Source of the DNA: Dehalobacter restrictus DSM 9455
GTDB lineage: Bacteria; Bacillota; Desulfitobacteriia; Desulfitobacteriales; Syntrophobotulaceae
Direction: 5' to 3'
Assembly (NCBI RefSeq): GCF_000512895.1
Contig: NZ_CP007033.1
Span: 1,289,001 to 1,353,000 of the forward strand
Length of the DNA stretch: 64,000 bases
Positions 60,515 through 64,000 of the stretch are shown piece by piece (position 1 is the stretch's first letter; each line of letters begins with the position of its first letter). Made by a program: the position numbers and the translations under genes. The notes beneath the pieces are model-generated. The model was given only the letters and a program-made list of their open reading frames with translations, did no database searches and was not told the origin of the DNA.

Positions 60515-61135
60515 GTGAGCAATGTATTGATCCAGATGACTGCAGGCCTGGAAGACGAAAAGGTTATACTTGAGGTACGAAGACAACTTGACGCAGGCAT
60601 TGACCCGGTAGAAATTTTCGGGGCATGCCAGGAAGGTATGGTGGAGATCGGCAAACGGTTCCAGAAGGGGGAATACTTTGTTTCCGACCTGATGATGGCA
60701 GGGGCAATTTTTATGAGCGTCAATGAAATTGTTACTCCTTTTCTCAAAGTGTTAGGAAGCTCCAATGCGGAAAAAGTTGTCATCGGCACAGTTCAGGGGG
60801 ATATTCATAATATCGGCAAGGATCTGGTGGTTGCCATGCTTAAGGCCGGAAACTTTGATGTTGTGGATGTGGGCGTTGATGTAACGCCAGAGGCTTTTGT
60901 CCAGGCTTTGCAGGACAGCGGCGCCAAGGTACTTGGGCTTTCCTGCCTCCTGACCACCGCATACGACTCAGTCAAAGCTACGGTGGCGGCAGTGGAAGCT
61001 GCGGGGCTAAGGGATAAAGTGAAGATCATGATCGGCGGCGGACCGGTTGACCAGGGAGTTGTGGAATTTACAGGAGCGGATGCATTCGGCAAAGATGCCC
61101 AGGATGCGGTAAGAGTATGTAAGGAGTTGATCTGA
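60515..61135 (+). CDS. Corrinoid protein 2, main methyl carrier
   Basis: The 206-residue protein has the cap domain (FQKGEYFVSDLMMAGAIFMS) and a cobalamin domain with D96, H98 and G101 in GDIHNIGKD, and LSCLLTTAYDS and IMIGGGPVD. A GTG start is used with AAAGGGGG upstream. It lies 1 bp before the UroD-family methyltransferase, so this is the likely methyl acceptor of that enzyme. It is about 45% similar in layout to corrinoid protein 1 by eye, not computed. Confidence 0.93.
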   Translation: MSNVLIQMTAGLEDEKVILEVRRQLDAGIDPVEIFGACQEGMVEIGKRFQKGEYFVSDLMMAGAIFMSVNEIVTPFLKVLGSSNAEKVVIGTVQGDIHNIGKDLVVAMLKAGNFDVVDVGVDVTPEAFVQALQDSGAKVLGLSCLLTTAYDSVKATVAAVEAAGLRDKVKIMIGGGPVDQGVVEFTGADAFGKDAQDAVRVCKELI

Positions 61136-61136
61136 T

Positions 61137-62255
61137 ATGAATCCGTTATATCTTGAACGCCTGGAAAAAGCCAAGAAAACCATTGTCTTTGAAAATGATT
61201 CAGTAACCTCTTGTTATATTGGAACGGCAACTCCTCCGGCACACATGGGGATAACCATGGCGGAGTATATAAACGATCAGGAAAAGGGGCTGGACATATT
61301 CATTGACTATGTCAATGAGATTAATGCCACCGCACCTGTTGACTGCCTGAACAGTGGATACATGCCAAAGCCCAACATAGCGCTGGCCACAGCATGGTTT
61401 TCTAAAATAAAGGTACCGGGCAGGGATCTTCCGGAGAATTCCCTCTGGCAAGTCGAAGAAAAAAAGGTAATGCAGGACGCAGATTATGATCTGGTTATTG
61501 AAAAGGGCTACAATGGGCTGTTTGAAAAAATATTTCCTCAAGTGGCTGATATGGCGGAATTTCAGGAATTTATCCGGTATAATCAGGAAAATGGAGCCAA
61601 AGATGCCGGGAAATATATTAATGCCGGTTATCCGGTCATTACCGCTTCCATGATCAGTCCGCCCTTTGAAATGCTTTGTGGCGCCCGCACTATGGGACAG
61701 TTCTATATGGACTGCTATAAAATGCCGGACAAAGTAAAAGCAGCTTTGGACGCTATGCTGCCTGATATTGTAAATTCTGCAGTCGGGATTGCCAAGGCGG
61801 CTCAGGGAGTTGGCACTTGGGTAGGCGGGTGGCGTGGAGCCAGTGCCTTAGTGTCAACAAAAATATGGGAAAAATTAGTATGGCCCTATATATATGATGC
61901 AGCAATAACCTTGGTTGATAATGGGCTAACCCCGATTTTCCATCTCGATCAGAATTGGGATCGGGATATTGAGAGATTTCTGGAAGTGCCGGCCAAAAAG
62001 TGCATCCTGAATACCGATGGCATGACCGATTTAAGAAACGCCAAGAAGAAATTAGGGGATCATATAGCGTTTATGGGAGACGTACCGGCCCAGCTGCTGG
62101 CTACAGGCACTCCGGAACAAGTCAGCGACTATGTGAAGAGACTTCTGGATGATATCGGCACTGAGGGGGTTTTTGTGACTCCAGGATGTGATGCCCCGGC
62201 CAATGCTAAGTTCGAAAATATGGTAGCAATGTTTAAGGCGGCAGCAGAATTTTAA
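61137..62255 (+). CDS. UroD-family methyltransferase I (corrinoid methylating)
   Basis: The 372-residue protein belongs to the uroporphyrinogen decarboxylase/MtaA-CmuA fold. Landmarks are VITASMISPPFEMLCGAR, IFHLDQNWDRD (H269, D271), LNTDGMTDLR, FMGDVPAQLLATGTPE and VTPGCDAPAN (C351). MtaA/MtbA use His-x-Cys with a distal Cys for Zn; here the His-x-Cys reads His-x-Asp, and C351 is kept. It most likely moves a methyl group from an O-, N- or S-methyl substrate to corrinoid protein 2. The substrate is unknown, aromatic O-methyl ethers being one option in this group. Confidence 0.85.
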   Translation: MNPLYLERLEKAKKTIVFENDSVTSCYIGTATPPAHMGITMAEYINDQEKGLDIFIDYVNEINATAPVDCLNSGYMPKPNIALATAWFSKIKVPGRDLPENSLWQVEEKKVMQDADYDLVIEKGYNGLFEKIFPQVADMAEFQEFIRYNQENGAKDAGKYINAGYPVITASMISPPFEMLCGARTMGQFYMDCYKMPDKVKAALDAMLPDIVNSAVGIAKAAQGVGTWVGGWRGASALVSTKIWEKLVWPYIYDAAITLVDNGLTPIFHLDQNWDRDIERFLEVPAKKCILNTDGMTDLRNAKKKLGDHIAFMGDVPAQLLATGTPEQVSDYVKRLLDDIGTEGVFVTPGCDAPANAKFENMVAMFKAAAEF

Positions 62256-62297
62256 TAAAGCGATGAATTCTAATGATTATATAGGGAGTATATTCGC

Positions 62298-63104
62298 ATG
62301 ATATTTATCGGTGAATCAATCAATGGTACAAGAAGCGCAATCAAAAAAGCAGTATTAGAGAGGGATGCCGAATATATTCAGAGGATTGCCATATCCCAGG
62401 CGGAAGCAGGGGCAGATTATCTCGACGTTAATGCCGGGACCGACCCCAATCGGGAGACCGAGGATTTACTCTGGTTGATCGAGACGGTTCAGGCGGTGGT
62501 TGACGTCCCCATCTGCATTGACAGTTCAACAGCGTCAGCCATTAAAGCCGCCATGGGGGTTATCCGCGCAACGCCCATGATCAATTCCATCAATGGCGAC
62601 AGTAAGAGGTTGGAAAGCTTCCTTCCACTAATTAAAGAAAGAAACTGCCCGGTCATCGCACTGGCTATGGATGAGTCCAAATCCGATATGCCTAAGACCG
62701 TGGCAGAGAGAATGGTCGTTCTGGAAAAGATATTTAAGGCAACACGAGAAATGGCGATTCCGGATGAGAAGATTTTTATTGATCCGTTGATTATGGCTGT
62801 AGCCACAGACCAGACGGCAGCCAAGACGGTGTTTGAATGTATCCGGACAATCAAGGCTACCTACCCGGAAGCCCATATCAGCGGAGGGCTCAGCAATGTT
62901 TCTTTCGGGCTGCCCGAACGCGCCTTGATCAACAGGACCTTTTTGACACTGGCCCTGGAAGCCGGAATGGATTCGGCGGTTGTCAATCCGAGTAATGTGC
63001 AGCTGATTGAGTCATTATATGCCACAGAGCTTCTGCTGGGCAGGGACCGTTTCTGCAGAAACTATACGAAAGCCTCAAAAACGAATTTCAGCAGAAAAAA
63101 CTAG
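62298..63104 (+). CDS. Pterin-binding methyltransferase II (AcsE/MtvA-like)
   Basis: The 268-residue DHPS-type TIM barrel matches methyltetrahydrofolate:corrinoid methyltransferases. Residues corresponding to those of AcsE are visible: D75 (CIDSS), N96 (PMINSING), D162 (FIDPL) and N200 (SNVSFGLPERALIN). It would move the methyl group from the corrinoid protein to tetrahydrofolate, giving methyl-THF for the Wood-Ljungdahl pathway. It lies 42 bp after methyltransferase I. No reductive activator (RACo) gene is seen in the window. Confidence 0.92.
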   Translation: MIFIGESINGTRSAIKKAVLERDAEYIQRIAISQAEAGADYLDVNAGTDPNRETEDLLWLIETVQAVVDVPICIDSSTASAIKAAMGVIRATPMINSINGDSKRLESFLPLIKERNCPVIALAMDESKSDMPKTVAERMVVLEKIFKATREMAIPDEKIFIDPLIMAVATDQTAAKTVFECIRTIKATYPEAHISGGLSNVSFGLPERALINRTFLTLALEAGMDSAVVNPSNVQLIESLYATELLLGRDRFCRNYTKASKTNFSRKN

Positions 63105-63111
63105 AACTGGA

Positions 63112-63158
63112 CTGAAAGAAAAAATGTCTGATTGGTTGATACTTTCAGGTCATTTTTT
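63112..63158 (+). terminator. Terminator after the methyl-transfer genes
   Basis: CTGAAAG (63112-63118) pairs with CTTTCAG (63142-63148), followed by a run of eight T at 63153-63160. In the following gap to 63531 no gene is supported; a short minus-strand open stretch (63240-63160) contains RFSPETQVEIAQIKEIGKQ and may be a gene remnant. Confidence 0.7.
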
Positions 63159-63531
63159 TTGCTTGCCAATTTCCTTAATCTGGGCTATTTCAACCTGAGT
63201 CTCAGGTGAGAATCTCTTTAAAACTGTGCGGGTGTCTTCTTAACGCAAATATGTGCGCAGTTTTATCTTATTTGGACATTACTTAATATGGCCTGCCGTC
63301 AAGGAGATGCCAGATTCAAACAGCGTCTTTTTTGAATTATTGAGTAAGATTTGGGTTAGAATCAGAGAATTTTTATAAACAAACGAAATGGTCATAAAAA
63401 CATGGAAGTTGGTCACGCACCATGTTATATTAGAAATAAATACCAGTTATAAGTATGCAAGCGAAAAAGACGGATATTTCGCTGAGGAATATCAGAAAGG
63501 ATGAGCTTAAAGCTTTACAGAGAGGTAAATG

Positions 63532-64000
63532 ATGCTGAAGAGGTTTTTTAAAGTAATAATAATTGCCGGTCTATTATGGTTTCTATCACATACTATTTTG
63601 ATCACGATTGATGGATTAGCCAATAACCTGGGTCAGTGTGATGTTGGGATCGTTTTAGGAAATAAGGTTGAATTGGATGGAACTCCGTCACAAAGATTGC
63701 AGGGTAGATTAGATAAAGCCGCAGAACTCTATAAAGACAAATATTTTCAATATATCATTGTCAGTGGGGGCACAGGTAAGGAAGGGTTTGACGAAGCCAA
63801 AGTAATGAAAAATTACCTGGTAAAAGCAGGAATACCTGAAAATGTGATCATTGAAGACAGCCATGGTGTTGATACATTTATGACCGCTAAGAATTCTAAG
63901 GTTATTATGGATCGGAATAATTTTCAAAGTGCAATGGTTATTACCCAGTACTACCATATAACCAGAACGACATTAGCAATGCACAAGGTTGGTATTAACA
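63532..64000 (+). CDS. YdcF/SanA-like DUF218 protein (runs off the window)
   Basis: The frame is open from ATG 63532 (an ATG at 63529 is also in frame; AGAGG lies at 63521-63525) to the end of the window, 156 codons. An N-terminal membrane helix (about 5-25) is followed by the DUF218 pattern: DVGIVLGNKVELDGTPSQR, YIIVSGGTGKEGFDEAKVM, NVIIEDSHGVDTFMTAKNS and VITQYYHITRT. SanA/YdcF proteins affect envelope barrier function and vancomycin sensitivity in other bacteria. The C-terminus is missing. Confidence 0.85.
   Translation, partial: MLKRFFKVIIIAGLLWFLSHTILITIDGLANNLGQCDVGIVLGNKVELDGTPSQRLQGRLDKAAELYKDKYFQYIIVSGGTGKEGFDEAKVMKNYLVKAGIPENVIIEDSHGVDTFMTAKNSKVIMDRNNFQSAMVITQYYHITRTTLAMHKVGIN

Noticed and set aside
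63160-63260. Short minus-strand coding stretch after the methyl-transfer cluster
   Set aside because: About 29 codons between two stops without a start; may be a gene tail but cannot be supported as a gene.

Overview
The window looks like a chromosome segment of a Gram-positive, endospore-forming, anaerobic Firmicute of the Peptococcaceae type (Desulfitobacterium, Dehalobacter and Desulfosporosinus are plausible relatives). This rests on the full spoIIIA operon, spoIVB, spo0A, spoIIM, spoIIA and spoVA genes in a B. subtilis-like order, an NfnAB-type electron-bifurcating transhydrogenase, and a corrinoid-dependent methyltransferase cluster. The species assignment is inference. No rRNA, tRNA or CRISPR array was seen.

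1-8.0 kb: end of a truncated gene, a MarR regulator divergent from two amidohydrolases across a large palindromic promoter-operator, a LysM protein, aroQ-pepP-efp, and a LysM/GH18 spore-cortex enzyme. 8.1-15.6 kb: spoIIIAA-AH, an Asp23 protein, a DUF2273 protein, nusB and a TsaD paralogue. 15.7-20.4 kb: nfnAB, a possible small RNA, a long leader with corA, and a DUF2148 protein. 20.5-30.5 kb: xseAB, ispA, a DUF212 protein, a frameshifted membrane protein, dxs, tlyA, nadK, an MnmM-type methylase, argR and recN. 30.5-40.9 kb: a flippase-like protein, spoIVB and spo0A in one open frame, nudF, spoIIM, xerD, deoB, punA and pdp, with a pair of inverted 105-bp palindromic repeats between punA and pdp.

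40.9-49.6 kb is an accessory island set into this conserved order. It holds a tyrosine recombinase pseudogene cut by an intact IS66 element (8-bp target duplication), several small secreted proteins and a lipoprotein, a HxlR/flavoprotein pair, a MITE-like IS1182 derivative (4-bp target duplication), gene fragments, and a 28-bp repeat in inverted copies. 49.6-57.6 kb returns to the core: a CoA-binding protein, dacF, the spoIIA operon (inverted relative to its neighbours), spoVAC-F, and two unknown small membrane proteins.

57.8-63.1 kb is a methyl-transfer module: two corrinoid proteins, a GntR/UTRA regulator, a short COG0523 (CobW-like) GTPase, a His-tailed partner, a UroD-family methyltransferase and a pterin-binding methyltransferase. 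Together these could demethylate a methylated substrate and pass the methyl group through a corrinoid protein to tetrahydrofolate. Two promoters in the cluster carry the same 16-bp operator-like palindrome, probably the GntR site. The window ends inside a YdcF/SanA-like gene.
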